Assembly: GCA_021413665.1 (NCBI GenBank)
Contig: JAIOPW010000080.1
Location: forward strand, 1 to 19,258
Source of the DNA: Rhodocyclales bacterium
Lineage (GTDB): Bacteria > Pseudomonadota > Gammaproteobacteria > Burkholderiales > Rhodocyclaceae
DNA: 19,258 bases
Reading direction: 5' to 3'
The notes beneath the pieces were generated by a model, which did not search any database, was not told the DNA's origin, and was given only the letters and a program-made list of their open reading frames with translations. Below are positions 1 to 7,352 of the stretch, piece after piece; within the stretch, counting starts at the first letter, position 1, and each line of letters begins with the position of its first letter. The position numbers and the translations under genes were made by a program.

Positions 1-223
1 CCGTGATCCAGGGCAGCCAATGCGGCGCGATCAATCCCGCCAGCCAGACACCGATCGAGCCCGCCAATGCATGGTTGAGCACGGTGGCGACGAAGATGCC
101 GGCAATGATGGCCACTGGCTTGCGTAGCCGCGCGGCGAGGACAAAGGACAGCAACTGGGTCTTGTCGCCGATTTCGGCGATGGCGACCAGAGTGGTCGAG
201 GTGAGAAATGCTTCGACGCTCAG
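1..223 (-). CDS. GDT1/UPF0016 (TMEM165-like) membrane cation transporter, N-terminal part, runs off the left edge
   Basis: Reading the minus strand from about 223 to base 1 gives an uninterrupted frame beginning S-V-E-A-F-L, followed by the family signature AEIGDKTQLLSF (E-x-G-D-K-T) and hydrophobic helices (PVAIIAGIFVATVLNHALAG). The E-x-G-D-K-[TS] motif is diagnostic of the UPF0016/GDT1 family, integral membrane proteins tied to Mn2+/Ca2+ transport and, in bacteria, to manganese efflux. About 74 residues are visible; the second motif-bearing half lies outside the window. No ATG is available. The likely starts are CTG at 223, whose last two bases overlap the fur stop codon, or TTG at 247 inside fur. 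Both have an AAGG stretch upstream. The gene is directly downstream of fur on the same strand and probably cotranscribed, so a metal regulator and a metal transporter are paired. Family call is firm; start and substrate are not. Confidence 0.8.
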   Translation of the reverse strand, partial: MSVEAFLTSTTLVAIAEIGDKTQLLSFVLAARLRKPVAIIAGIFVATVLNHALAGSIGVWLAGLIAPHWLPWIT

Positions 224-666
224 CGCGTGGCCTTGCGGTGCTGGCAATCCGCCTTGTTGCACTCGACGTAGAGGTAAAGGGCGTGCTCTCGCACCGTGAA
301 GCCGCGGTCCTCGGCGACCTTGTTTTGCCGCTTCTCGATTGCGGCGTCATAGAACTCCTCGACCCGCCCGCATTGCAGGCAGACCAGGTGGTCGTGGTGC
401 TGCCCCTCATTCAGTTCAAAAATCGCCTTGCCCGACTCGAAATGATGGCGCTGCAGCAGACCGGCCTGCTCGAACTGGGTCAGCACCCGGTACACGGTGG
501 CAAGTCCGATGTCCATGCCGTCGGCCAGCAGGTGGCGATAGACGTCTTCCGCGGTGACGTGACGCGGCGAGCCTTCGTCCTGCAGTTTATGGAAGAGGTC
601 GAGAATCTTGAGGCGCGGGAAGGTCGCCTTGAGGCCGATGCTCTTCAGGTCGTCGGGATGGGTCAT
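220..666 (-). CDS. fur: Ferric uptake regulator Fur
   Basis: 148 residues, the same length as E. coli Fur, starting MTHPDDLKSIGLKATFPRLK. The N-terminal winged helix (about 1-83) contains the recognition-helix region GLATVYRVLTQFEQAGLL. The C-terminal dimerisation and metal-binding half has the HHDHLVCLQC segment (H90, H91, H93, C96, C99) and the second Cys pair C136-x4-C141, the structural zinc site of this family. Fur binds Fe2+ and represses iron-uptake promoters. The frame is open upstream to 801, but the family start at 666 is preferred; no strong Shine-Dalgarno sequence is visible before it. It is divergent from bamE across 163 bases and sits just upstream of the GDT1-type transporter. 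Zur or PerR are less likely given the close Fur-like length and motif spacing. Confidence 0.95.
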   Translation of the reverse strand: MTHPDDLKSIGLKATFPRLKILDLFHKLQDEGSPRHVTAEDVYRHLLADGMDIGLATVYRVLTQFEQAGLLQRHHFESGKAIFELNEGQHHDHLVCLQCGRVEEFYDAAIEKRQNKVAEDRGFTVREHALYLYVECNKADCQHRKATR

Positions 667-727
667 GAAGCAGTATGGGCTGGCTCGGGGCCGCTCAAGG
701 ACGCGCAGTGATGGAAGGCAGCTATGA

Positions 728-756
728 TATAGTTTTCGCGGCCCGATTGGGATAAT
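728..756 (+). promoter_or_regulatory. Probable bamE promoter with extended -10
   Basis: GATAAT at 751-756 is preceded by TG one base upstream (748-749), giving an extended -10 element TGGGATAAT. The -35 position at 17-bp spacing (728-733, TATAGT) is poor, which fits an extended -10 promoter. Transcription would begin near 763, about 67 bases before the bamE ATG. The -10 lies inside the spacer of an inverted repeat (742-765). Confidence 0.45.
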
Positions 757-765
757 GCAATCGGG
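742..765. repeat. Perfect 8-bp inverted repeat in the fur-bamE divergent region
   Basis: CCCGATTG (742-749) and CAATCGGG (758-765) are exact reverse complements separated by 8 bases. The spacer holds the predicted bamE -10. The arrangement suits an operator for a dimeric regulator acting on one or both divergent genes. It does not match the 19-bp Fur box, so the ligand protein is unknown. Confidence 0.55.
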
Positions 766-829
766 AAAAGACGAGGCGTGCCGGAACAGGGCAGCCATCA
801 CCTACCAGCGGTATTCCCGGAATTTCCCG

Positions 830-1252
830 ATGAAGCGTTTCCTGTTGTTACTGCCATTCCTGGCGGCCTGTTCCAGTACGCCGCAGATCACGAACTATTT
901 GTCGCCCTATCGCATCGATGTGCGGCAGGGCAACTTCGTCACGCAGGACATGGTGGCGCAGTTGAAGCCGGGTCTGAGCCGCGAGCAAGTGCGTTTCATT
1001 CTTGGATCGCCCCTGGTTACCGATATGTTCCACGTTGACCGCTGGGACTACGTGTATCGCTTCCAGCCTGGACACGGCGAGGCTCAGCAGCGCCGTTTGA
1101 CCGTGTTTTTCCAGGACAACAAGCTGACGCGCGTGACCGGAGACGTGGTCGCCGAGGACGTCGCCAAGGCGGATGCCCCCAAGCCGACTACCAAGATCAT
1201 CGACATCCCGGGACCGGCCGCTGCCGGTGCCGACAGCCCGGAAAAGAAATAA
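830..1252 (+). CDS. bamE: Outer membrane protein assembly factor BamE (SmpA/OmlA lipoprotein)
   Basis: 140 residues. It starts with a short lipoprotein signal peptide MKRFLLLLPFLAAC: the lipobox is L-A-A-C with Cys14 as the lipidated residue, and Ser at +2 predicts outer-membrane sorting by Lol. The SmpA/OmlA signature follows: YRIDVRQGNFVTQDMVAQLK, then G-x-S-x-x-Q-V-x-x-x-LGSPLV, and the RWDYVYRF strand near 71-78. BamE is an accessory subunit of the BAM complex, which inserts beta-barrel proteins in the outer membrane. The C-terminal 30 residues are a Pro/Ala/Lys-rich tail. The frame is open from 755, but the ATG at 830 is the only start giving a proper signal peptide. dapB follows after 3 bases, suggesting cotranscription. 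Confidence 0.95.
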   Translation: MKRFLLLLPFLAACSSTPQITNYLSPYRIDVRQGNFVTQDMVAQLKPGLSREQVRFILGSPLVTDMFHVDRWDYVYRFQPGHGEAQQRRLTVFFQDNKLTRVTGDVVAEDVAKADAPKPTTKIIDIPGPAAAGADSPEKK

Positions 1253-1255
1253 GGC

Positions 1256-2062
1256 ATGGAAAAGATCCGCTACGCCATTGCCGGCAGTTCAGGGCGCATG
1301 GGCCGGACCCTGATCGAGGCTGTGCAACAGGACGAAGGCGCGGTGCTGTCGGCCGCGCTCGAGCACGACAGCAGTCCGTTCCTCGGCAAGGATGCCGGCG
1401 AACTGGTCGGCGCACCTTGCGGCATCAGGATCGGTGCCGATCTGGACGCCGCCCTGGCGGTTTCCGACTGCCTGGTCGACTTTACGCGGCCGGAGGGAAC
1501 GCTACAGCACATCGAGGCCTGTCGACGCCATCGCGTCAGCCTGGTGATTGGCACCACGGGCTTTTCAGCGGAGGGCAAGCAGGCCATCGCGGCTGCCGCG
1601 GGGGAAATACCCATTGTCTTTGCGCCGAATATGGCCGTCGGGGTCAATGCCGTGTTCCGCCTGCTCGATGTCGCGGCCCGCATCCTCAATGAAGGCTACG
1701 ACGTAGAGGTGATCGAAGCGCATCATCGGCACAAGGTCGATGCGCCGTCCGGCACGGCCCTGCGCATGGGCGAAGTGGTCGCGGCGGCGCTCGGCCGCAG
1801 CCTCTCCGATTGTGCGGTGTACGGCCGCGAAGGTCATACCGGTGAGCGGCCGGCGACCCAGATCGGCTTTTCCACCATACGCGGCGGTGACATCGTCGGC
1901 GATCATACGGTGCTGTTTGCCGGCGCCGGCGAACGCATCGAGATCACCCACAAATCGGCCAGTCGCATGCCCTATGCGTTGGGTGCCTTGCGCGCCGGAC
2001 GCTTCATGAGCGGACGCGGGCAGGGCCTGTTCGACATGCAGGACGTGCTGGGCCTGAAGTAG
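1256..2062 (+). CDS. dapB: 4-hydroxy-tetrahydrodipicolinate reductase
   Basis: 268 residues, the normal length. The NAD(P)H-binding Rossmann fold begins with AIAGSSGRMGRTLIEAV (G10, G13 and G16 in the loop). The substrate-binding and catalytic signature EAHHRHKVDAPSGTAL at 154-169 carries His156 and Lys160. FAPNMAVGVN (122-131) and the C-terminal GRGQGLFDMQDVLGL are also typical. The enzyme performs the second step of the diaminopimelate branch, supplying DAP for peptidoglycan and lysine. It starts 3 bases after the bamE stop, with purine-rich GGAAAAG and AAGG sequences upstream, and is probably in the same transcript. The next gene, carA, has its own strong promoter, so the operon may end here. 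Confidence 0.97.
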   Translation: MEKIRYAIAGSSGRMGRTLIEAVQQDEGAVLSAALEHDSSPFLGKDAGELVGAPCGIRIGADLDAALAVSDCLVDFTRPEGTLQHIEACRRHRVSLVIGTTGFSAEGKQAIAAAAGEIPIVFAPNMAVGVNAVFRLLDVAARILNEGYDVEVIEAHHRHKVDAPSGTALRMGEVVAAALGRSLSDCAVYGREGHTGERPATQIGFSTIRGGDIVGDHTVLFAGAGERIEITHKSASRMPYALGALRAGRFMSGRGQGLFDMQDVLGLK

Positions 2063-2083
2063 GCCGGTTCGAACGGGCGCGAC

Positions 2084-2100
2084 TCCCGCGCGTTGCGGGA
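2084..2100 (+). terminator. Possible weak terminator hairpin after dapB
   Basis: TCCCGC (2084-2089) pairs with GCGGGA (2095-2100) across a 5-base loop. No T-run follows, so it is at best a weak terminator. Its right arm overlaps the -35 hexamer of the carA promoter. Confidence 0.25.
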
Positions 2101-2121
2101 AGGGGGCTTACAAGCTATAAT
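2093..2121 (+). promoter_or_regulatory. Sigma70-type promoter of carAB
   Basis: TTGCGG at 2093-2098 and a consensus TATAAT at 2116-2121 are separated by exactly 17 bp. Transcription would begin near 2128, leaving about 74 bases of leader before the carA GTG. It is one of the two best-matching promoters in the window. Confidence 0.75.
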
Positions 2122-2201
2122 TCACCGGTTTGCCGGGCGCCATGTGAATCATGCGGTGTCCGGTTCCGATCGCTGAATTGCCTTGCTCCGGGAGCCCCAT
2201 C

Positions 2202-3344
2202 GTGCCTCACTTTCCGCCCGCCCTTCTTGCCCTGGCCGACGGAACAGTTTTTAGAGGCAAAGGCATAGGCGCCAGCGGCAGCAGTGTCGGCGAAGTGGTG
2301 TTCAATACCGCGATGACCGGTTATCAGGAAATCCTGACCGACCCGTCCTATGCCCGGCAGATCGTCACCCTTACTTATCCCCACATTGGCAACTACGGCG
2401 TCAATCGCGAGGACTGCGAAGCGGATGCAATCCACGCCTCAGGCCTGGTGATCCGCGATCTGCCGCTGCTGGCCTCGAACTTCCGCAGCGAGCGCACGCT
2501 TGACGAATACCTGCGTGCCACGGGAGTGCTCGGCCTGGCTGATATCGACACGCGCATGCTGACCCGCATCCTGCGTGAAAAAGGTGCCCAGGCCGGCTGC
2601 CTCGTATCTGCCAATGCGGCCGGCGAACACCTTGACGCGGACGCTGCCGTGGCACAGGCGCGGGCTTTCCCCGGCCTGGCCGGTATGGATCTGGCGCAGG
2701 TGGTCAGCGCAAAGCAGGCCTACGCCTGGCGCGAGGGTGAGTGGAAGCTTGGTGAAGGCTTCACGCAGCCGGACAACTTCCGTTTCCACGTGGTCGCCTA
2801 CGACTTCGGCGTCAAGCGCAACATCCTGCGCATGCTGGCTTCGCGCGGCTGCAAGCTGACCGTGGTGCCGGCGCAGACCCCCGCCGCCGAAGTGCTGGCG
2901 CTCAAGCCGGACGGCGTGTTCCTGTCCAACGGTCCCGGCGACCCGGAACCCTGCGATTACGCCATCGCCGCCATCCGCGTTTTCCTCGAAATGAAACTGC
3001 CGACCTTCGGCATCTGCCTCGGCCACCAGTTGCTCGGCTTGGCCGCGGGCGGCCGTACGCTGAAGATGAAGTTCGGCCACCACGGCGCCAACCATCCGGT
3101 CAAGGACCTCGAGACCGGGCAGGTGCTGATCACCAGCCAGAACCACGGCTTCGCCGTCGATCCGACGACCCTTCCGGCAAACGTCAAGGTGACCCACGTC
3201 TCGCTGTTCGACGGCAGCCTGCAGGGCATGGCCTGGACCGATCGCCCCGCCTTCTGCTTCCAGGGCCACCCCGAAGCCAGCCCGGGTCCGCACGACGTGG
3301 CCTATCTGTTCGATCGCTTCATCAAGTCGATGGAGCAAAACTAA
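2202..3344 (+). CDS. carA: Carbamoyl-phosphate synthase small (glutaminase) subunit
   Basis: 380 residues from the GTG at 2202, against 382 in E. coli. GGGAG at 2190-2194 lies 7 bases ahead of this GTG, and the resulting start VPHFPPALLALADGTVFRG matches the family; an upstream in-frame ATG at 2151 has no Shine-Dalgarno sequence. The N-terminal domain (1-150) includes GEVVFNTAMTGYQEILTDPS. The class I glutamine amidotransferase domain (about 194-375) has the nucleophile elbow FGICLGHQLLG (Cys272) and the HPE motif (His356, Glu358), so the triad is complete. It hydrolyses glutamine and passes ammonia to CarB for carbamoyl phosphate used in arginine and pyrimidine synthesis. carB follows after one base. 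Confidence 0.97.
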   Translation: MPHFPPALLALADGTVFRGKGIGASGSSVGEVVFNTAMTGYQEILTDPSYARQIVTLTYPHIGNYGVNREDCEADAIHASGLVIRDLPLLASNFRSERTLDEYLRATGVLGLADIDTRMLTRILREKGAQAGCLVSANAAGEHLDADAAVAQARAFPGLAGMDLAQVVSAKQAYAWREGEWKLGEGFTQPDNFRFHVVAYDFGVKRNILRMLASRGCKLTVVPAQTPAAEVLALKPDGVFLSNGPGDPEPCDYAIAAIRVFLEMKLPTFGICLGHQLLGLAAGGRTLKMKFGHHGANHPVKDLETGQVLITSQNHGFAVDPTTLPANVKVTHVSLFDGSLQGMAWTDRPAFCFQGHPEASPGPHDVAYLFDRFIKSMEQN

Positions 3345-3345
3345 A

Positions 3346-6300
3346 ATGCCAAAGCGTACCGACATCCACAGCATCCTGATCATCGGCGCAGGCCCGATCA
3401 TCATCGGCCAGGCCTGCGAGTTCGACTATTCCGGCGCCCAGGCCTGCAAGGCACTGCGCGAAGAGGGCTACCGCGTCATCCTGGTGAATTCGAACCCGGC
3501 GACGATCATGACCGACCCGAACATGGCGGACGTGACCTACATCGAGCCGATCACCTGGCGCGTGCTGGAAAACATCATCGCCAAGGAGCGGCCCGACGCC
3601 GTGCTGCCGACCATGGGCGGCCAGACCGCGCTGAATTGCGCGCTCGACCTGGCCAAGCATGGCGTGCTGGAGAAGTACGGAGTCGAAATGATCGGCGCCT
3701 CGCGCGAAGCCATCGACATGGCCGAGGACCGCGAGAAGTTCAAGCAGGCCATGACCCGCATCGGCCTCGGCTCGGCGCGTTCGGGCATCGCCCACAGCAT
3801 GGAAGAAGCGCAGCAGGTACAGGGCGCCATGGGCTTTCCCACCATCATCCGGCCGTCCTTCACCATGGGCGGCTCGGGTGGCGGCATTGCCTACAACCAG
3901 GAGGAGTTCGTCGAGATCTGCAAGCGCGGCCTCGAAGCCTCGCCGACCAAGGAACTCCTGATCGAGGAATCGCTGCTCGGCTGGAAAGAGTACGAGATGG
4001 AGGTGGTGCGCGACCGCAAAGACAACTGCATCATCATCTGCTCCATCGAAAACCTCGATCCGATGGGCGTGCATACCGGCGATTCGATCACCGTCGCCCC
4101 GGCACAGACCCTGACAGACCGCGAATATCAGATCATGCGCAATGCCAGCATTGCCGTGCTGCGCGAGATCGGTGTCGATACCGGCGGCTCCAACGTGCAG
4201 TTCGCCATCAACCCGGAGAACGGGGTGATGGTGGTGATCGAGATGAACCCGCGCGTGTCGCGCTCCTCGGCGCTGGCCTCAAAGGCAACCGGTTTCCCGA
4301 TCGCCAAGGTCGCGGCCAAGCTCGCCGTCGGCTACACGCTCGACGAACTGAAGAACGACATCACCGGCGGCGCCACGCCCGCTTCGTTCGAGCCGTCGAT
4401 CGACTACGTGGTGACCAAGGTGCCGCGCTTTGCCTTCGAGAAATTCCCGCAGGCCAACGACCGGCTGACCACGCAGATGAAGTCGGTCGGCGAAGTCATG
4501 GCAATCGGCCGCAGTTTCCAGGAATCGATGCAGAAGGCGCTGCGCGGGCTTGAGGTCAGCGTCTATGGCTTCGACGAGATCAATGCCGACCGCGAGGAAA
4601 TCAACCGCGAACTCGCCAGCCCAGGCCCGCAACGCCTCTGGTACGTGGCCCAGGCCATGCGCGAAGGCTACACGCTACAGGAGGTGTTCGATCTGACGAA
4701 GATCGATCCCTGGTTCCTGGTGCAGATCGAGGAAATCGTCACCATCGAAGGCTGGATGCGTTCGCAGAACCTGGACGACCTCGATGCCGTCACCCTGCGC
4801 AACCTTAAGCGCAAGGGATTTTCGGATCGTCGCATCGGCACCCTGGTCAATGCCAGCGCCAATCCGGCCGCGGGCGCCAGCGGCGAGACGGCGGTGCGCG
4901 AACGACGCCACGCGCTTGGTGTGCGTCCCGTCTACAAGCGCGTCGATACCTGTGCCTCGGAATTCTCGACGGCCACCGCCTACATGTATTCGACCTACGA
5001 GGACGAGTGCGAAGCGCGGCCGACCAAGCGCAAGAAGATCATGGTGCTCGGCGGCGGTCCCAACCGGATCGGCCAGGGCATCGAATTCGACTACTGCTGC
5101 GTGCATGCGGCGCTGGCGATGCGCGAGGACGGCTACGAGACCATCATGGTCAACTGTAATCCGGAAACCGTGTCCACCGACTACGACACGTCGGACCGTC
5201 TGTATTTCGAGCCGGTGACGCTGGAAGACATGCTCGAAATCGTCCATGTCGAGCAGCCGACCGGCGTCATCGTGCAGTTCGGCGGCCAGACCCCGCTGAA
5301 ACGGGCGCGCGAACTCGAAGCCAACGGCGTTCCCATCATCGGCACCAGCCCCGACATGATCGACGCCGCGGAAGATCGCGAGCGCTTCCAGAAGCTGCTG
5401 CACGACCTCGGCCTCAAGCAGCCGCCGAACCGAACCGCGCGCACCGAGCCGGACGCGATCCGCCTCGCCGCCGAGATCGGCTACCCGCTGGTGGTGCGGC
5501 CCTCCTACGTGCTGGGCGGTCGCGCCATGGAAATCGTGCACGAACAGAAGGACCTCGAGCGTTACATGCGCGACGCGATCAAGGTGTCCTTCGATTCTCC
5601 CGTGCTGCTCGACCGCTTCCTCAACGACGCCATCGAAGTCGATGTCGATGCCCTGTCCGACGGCAAGCAGGTCGTGATCGGCGGCATCATGGAACACATC
5701 GAACAGGCCGGCGTGCACTCGGGCGATTCGGCCTGTTCGCTGCCGCCGTTTTCCCTGAGCCCCGAAATTCAGGACGAACTGCGCCGCCAGACGGAAATGA
5801 TGGCCAAGGGCCTCAACGTAGTCGGCCTGATGAACGTCCAGTTCGCCATCCAGGGTCGTGGCACGGATGCCGTGGTTTACGTGCTGGAAGTGAATCCGCG
5901 TGCTTCGCGTACCGTTCCCTTCGTCTCCAAGGCCACCAGCCTGCCGTTGGCCAAGATCGCGGCGCGCTGCATGGCCGGCCGCAGTCTCGCCGATCAGGGT
6001 GTGACGCGCGAAATCATCCCGCCCTATTTTTCGGTGAAGGAAGCCGTATTCCCTTTCATCAAGTTCCCGGGTGTCGACACTATCCTGGGTCCCGAAATGA
6101 AGTCCACCGGCGAGGTGATGGGGGTCGGCCGCAGCTTCGGCGAAGCCTTCGTCAAGTCGCAACTCGCCGCCGGCACGCGTTTGCCGAAATCGGGCAAGGT
6201 TTTCCTCAGCGTCAAGCCGGCTGATCGGCCGAAGGCAGTCGAGGTCGCGCGCGAACTGCACGAACTCGGTTTTGCGCTGGTCGCCACGCGCGGCACGGGC

Positions 6301-6585
6301 GGCGCGATCGAGGCCGCGGGTATTCCGGTCGGCATGGTAAACAAGGTAACCGAGGGCCGGCCGCATATCGTAGACATGATCAAGAACGGCGAGATCGTGC
6401 TGATCATCAACACGGTGGAGGAAAAGCGCACCGCGATCGCCGATTCGCGCTCGATTCGCACCTCCGCCATTGGCGCCAAAGTCACGCTGTTCACCACCAT
6501 CGAGGGCGGTCGCGCCGCCTGCGCCGGCATGCGCCACGACGGTCTCGAAACCTATTCACTGCAGGCCTTGCACGCCGAATTATGA
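3346..6585 (+). CDS. carB: Carbamoyl-phosphate synthase large subunit
   Basis: 1079 residues, close to the 1073 of E. coli. The two homologous synthetase halves are evident: ILIIGAGPIIIGQACEFDY near residues 10-28 and IMVLGGGPNRIGQGIEFDY near 565-583 start the two ATP-grasp units. Glycine loops follow in each (PSFTMGGSGGGIAYN in the first, PSYVLGGRAMEIV in the second), as do the metal-ligand segments VIEMNPRVSRSSALASKATG and VLEVNPRASRTVPFVSKATS. The oligomerisation domain lies between. The C-terminal MGS-like allosteric domain starts near 943 and contains VATRGTGGAIEAAGIPV. The enzyme makes carbamoyl phosphate from bicarbonate, ATP and ammonia delivered by CarA. The ATG follows the carA stop by one base, with GGAG about 10 bases upstream, so it is cotranscribed from the carA promoter. 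Nothing is truncated. Confidence 0.98.
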   Translation: MPKRTDIHSILIIGAGPIIIGQACEFDYSGAQACKALREEGYRVILVNSNPATIMTDPNMADVTYIEPITWRVLENIIAKERPDAVLPTMGGQTALNCALDLAKHGVLEKYGVEMIGASREAIDMAEDREKFKQAMTRIGLGSARSGIAHSMEEAQQVQGAMGFPTIIRPSFTMGGSGGGIAYNQEEFVEICKRGLEASPTKELLIEESLLGWKEYEMEVVRDRKDNCIIICSIENLDPMGVHTGDSITVAPAQTLTDREYQIMRNASIAVLREIGVDTGGSNVQFAINPENGVMVVIEMNPRVSRSSALASKATGFPIAKVAAKLAVGYTLDELKNDITGGATPASFEPSIDYVVTKVPRFAFEKFPQANDRLTTQMKSVGEVMAIGRSFQESMQKALRGLEVSVYGFDEINADREEINRELASPGPQRLWYVAQAMREGYTLQEVFDLTKIDPWFLVQIEEIVTIEGWMRSQNLDDLDAVTLRNLKRKGFSDRRIGTLVNASANPAAGASGETAVRERRHALGVRPVYKRVDTCASEFSTATAYMYSTYEDECEARPTKRKKIMVLGGGPNRIGQGIEFDYCCVHAALAMREDGYETIMVNCNPETVSTDYDTSDRLYFEPVTLEDMLEIVHVEQPTGVIVQFGGQTPLKRARELEANGVPIIGTSPDMIDAAEDRERFQKLLHDLGLKQPPNRTARTEPDAIRLAAEIGYPLVVRPSYVLGGRAMEIVHEQKDLERYMRDAIKVSFDSPVLLDRFLNDAIEVDVDALSDGKQVVIGGIMEHIEQAGVHSGDSACSLPPFSLSPEIQDELRRQTEMMAKGLNVVGLMNVQFAIQGRGTDAVVYVLEVNPRASRTVPFVSKATSLPLAKIAARCMAGRSLADQGVTREIIPPYFSVKEAVFPFIKFPGVDTILGPEMKSTGEVMGVGRSFGEAFVKSQLAAGTRLPKSGKVFLSVKPADRPKAVEVARELHELGFALVATRGTGGAIEAAGIPVGMVNKVTEGRPHIVDMIKNGEIVLIINTVEEKRTAIADSRSIRTSAIGAKVTLFTTIEGGRAACAGMRHDGLETYSLQALHAEL

Positions 6586-6598
6586 TGATGACTCACTT

Positions 6599-6770
6599 CC
6601 CCCCATCCCCCTTCTCGAAGAAGGGGGTGCACGAGCGCACCCCTTGGGGAAAGTTGACGGCCCACCGCCCTTCCCCCGCCCCACGGGCGGGGGCGACCAG
6701 TCACCTCCCCCGCTTGGCGGGGGAGGGCGGGAGGGGGTGTTCATCCCTATCCCGCGCTAGCGCGGGCGGC
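6599..6770. repeat. Palindrome-rich carB-greA spacer (five GC-rich inverted repeats)
   Basis: The 202-base gap holds no convincing gene but a run of inverted repeats. (1) CCCCCTTC 6607-6614 pairs with GAAGGGGG 6620-6627. (2) GGGGTGC 6624-6630 pairs with GCACCCC 6637-6643, competing with the first. (3) CCCCCGCCC 6673-6681 pairs with GGGCGGGGG 6685-6693 across a 3-base loop. (4) CCTCCCCCGC 6704-6713 pairs with GCGGGGGAGG 6717-6726 across TTG. (5) 6751-6766 is a perfect 16-bp palindrome, CCCGCGCTAGCGCGGG. None is followed by a T-run, so they look like REP/BIME-type intergenic repeats rather than ordinary terminators. Short frames here are compositional artefacts. Confidence 0.8.
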
Positions 6771-6787
6771 CCGGCAGAGGCGACGGC

Positions 6788-7267
6788 ATGAGCGGAAAAT
6801 TTCCCATCACCCTGCGCGGGGCGGAGCTGTTGCGCAAGGAACTGCAACGCCTGAAGACCATCGACCGGCCGGCGGTGATCGCCGCCATTGCCGAGGCGCG
6901 CTCGCACGGCGACCTCTCGGAGAACGCCGAGTACGACGCCGCCAAGGAGCGCCAGGGCTTTATCGAGGGCCGCCTGAAAGAGGTCGAGGGCAAGCTGGGC
7001 AATGCCCAGATCATCGATCCGGCATCGCTCGATGCCGATGGGCGCGTCGTGTTCGGCGCCACAGTGGAACTGGAAGACATGGAAAACGGCAGCGTCGTCA
7101 CTTACCAGATCGTCGGCGATGACGAAGCCGACATCAAGGCCGGCATGATTTCGCTGAACTCGCCGGTGGCGCGCGCCCTGATCGGCAAGTTCGGTGGCGA
7201 TGTCGCCGAGGTGCACACCCCCGGCGGACGGCGTGAGTACGAGATACTCGACGTCAAATACGTGTGA
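6788..7267 (+). CDS. greA: Transcription elongation factor GreA
   Basis: 159 residues, the usual size. The N-terminal antiparallel coiled coil (about 1-76) starts with ITLRGAELLRKELQRLK and carries the tip signature EARSHGDLSENAEYDAAKE, with the acidic residues Asp42 and Glu45 that project through the RNA polymerase secondary channel to position the catalytic Mg2+. The C-terminal FKBP-like domain (about 80-159) contains INSPVARALIGK-like SLNSPVARALIGKFGGD and ends near YEILDVKYV. GreA rescues backtracked polymerase by stimulating cleavage of the transcript 3' end. AGAGG lies 7 bases before the ATG. Transcription either reads through the palindromic spacer after carB or starts within it; I see no clear promoter there. 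Confidence 0.97.
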   Translation: MSGKFPITLRGAELLRKELQRLKTIDRPAVIAAIAEARSHGDLSENAEYDAAKERQGFIEGRLKEVEGKLGNAQIIDPASLDADGRVVFGATVELEDMENGSVVTYQIVGDDEADIKAGMISLNSPVARALIGKFGGDVAEVHTPGGRREYEILDVKYV

Positions 7268-7293
7268 GCCCACCCCGCAAACCCCGCTTCGCT

Positions 7294-7322
7294 CGGTTCT
7301 CCCCTCAAGGGGCCAAGAACCG
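7294..7322. repeat. Imperfect palindrome between greA and the DUF4149 gene
   Basis: CGGTTCTCCCC (7294-7304) pairs with GGGG (7309-7312) and, after a 3-base bulge, AGAACCG (7316-7322), forming an 11-bp interrupted stem with a TCAA loop. No T-run follows. It may be a weak terminator after greA or a REP-like unit; the flanks CGCTCGG and CGCTCGGGG also echo one another. Confidence 0.5.
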
Positions 7323-7352
7323 CTCGGGGCGGCCCTTCGCGTTTCTTGAGAG

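Noticed and set aside
725..760. Fur box in the fur promoter region
   Set aside because: AT-rich fragments such as GATAAT occur, but no 19-bp match to the GATAATGATAATCATTATC consensus can be built.
4675..6537. 620-codon minus-strand frame opposite carB
   Set aside because: carB is unambiguous on the plus strand. The His/Asp/Gly/Ala-rich antisense translation is typical shadow composition.
6673..6766. CRISPR-like array from the repeated G/C runs
   Set aside because: The units are palindromes of different sequence and length, without constant repeats or uniform spacers.
6470..6791. Plus-strand frames through the carB-greA spacer
   Set aside because: Their translation is Pro/Gly-rich because of the palindromic repeats and overlaps the end of carB; no start signal.
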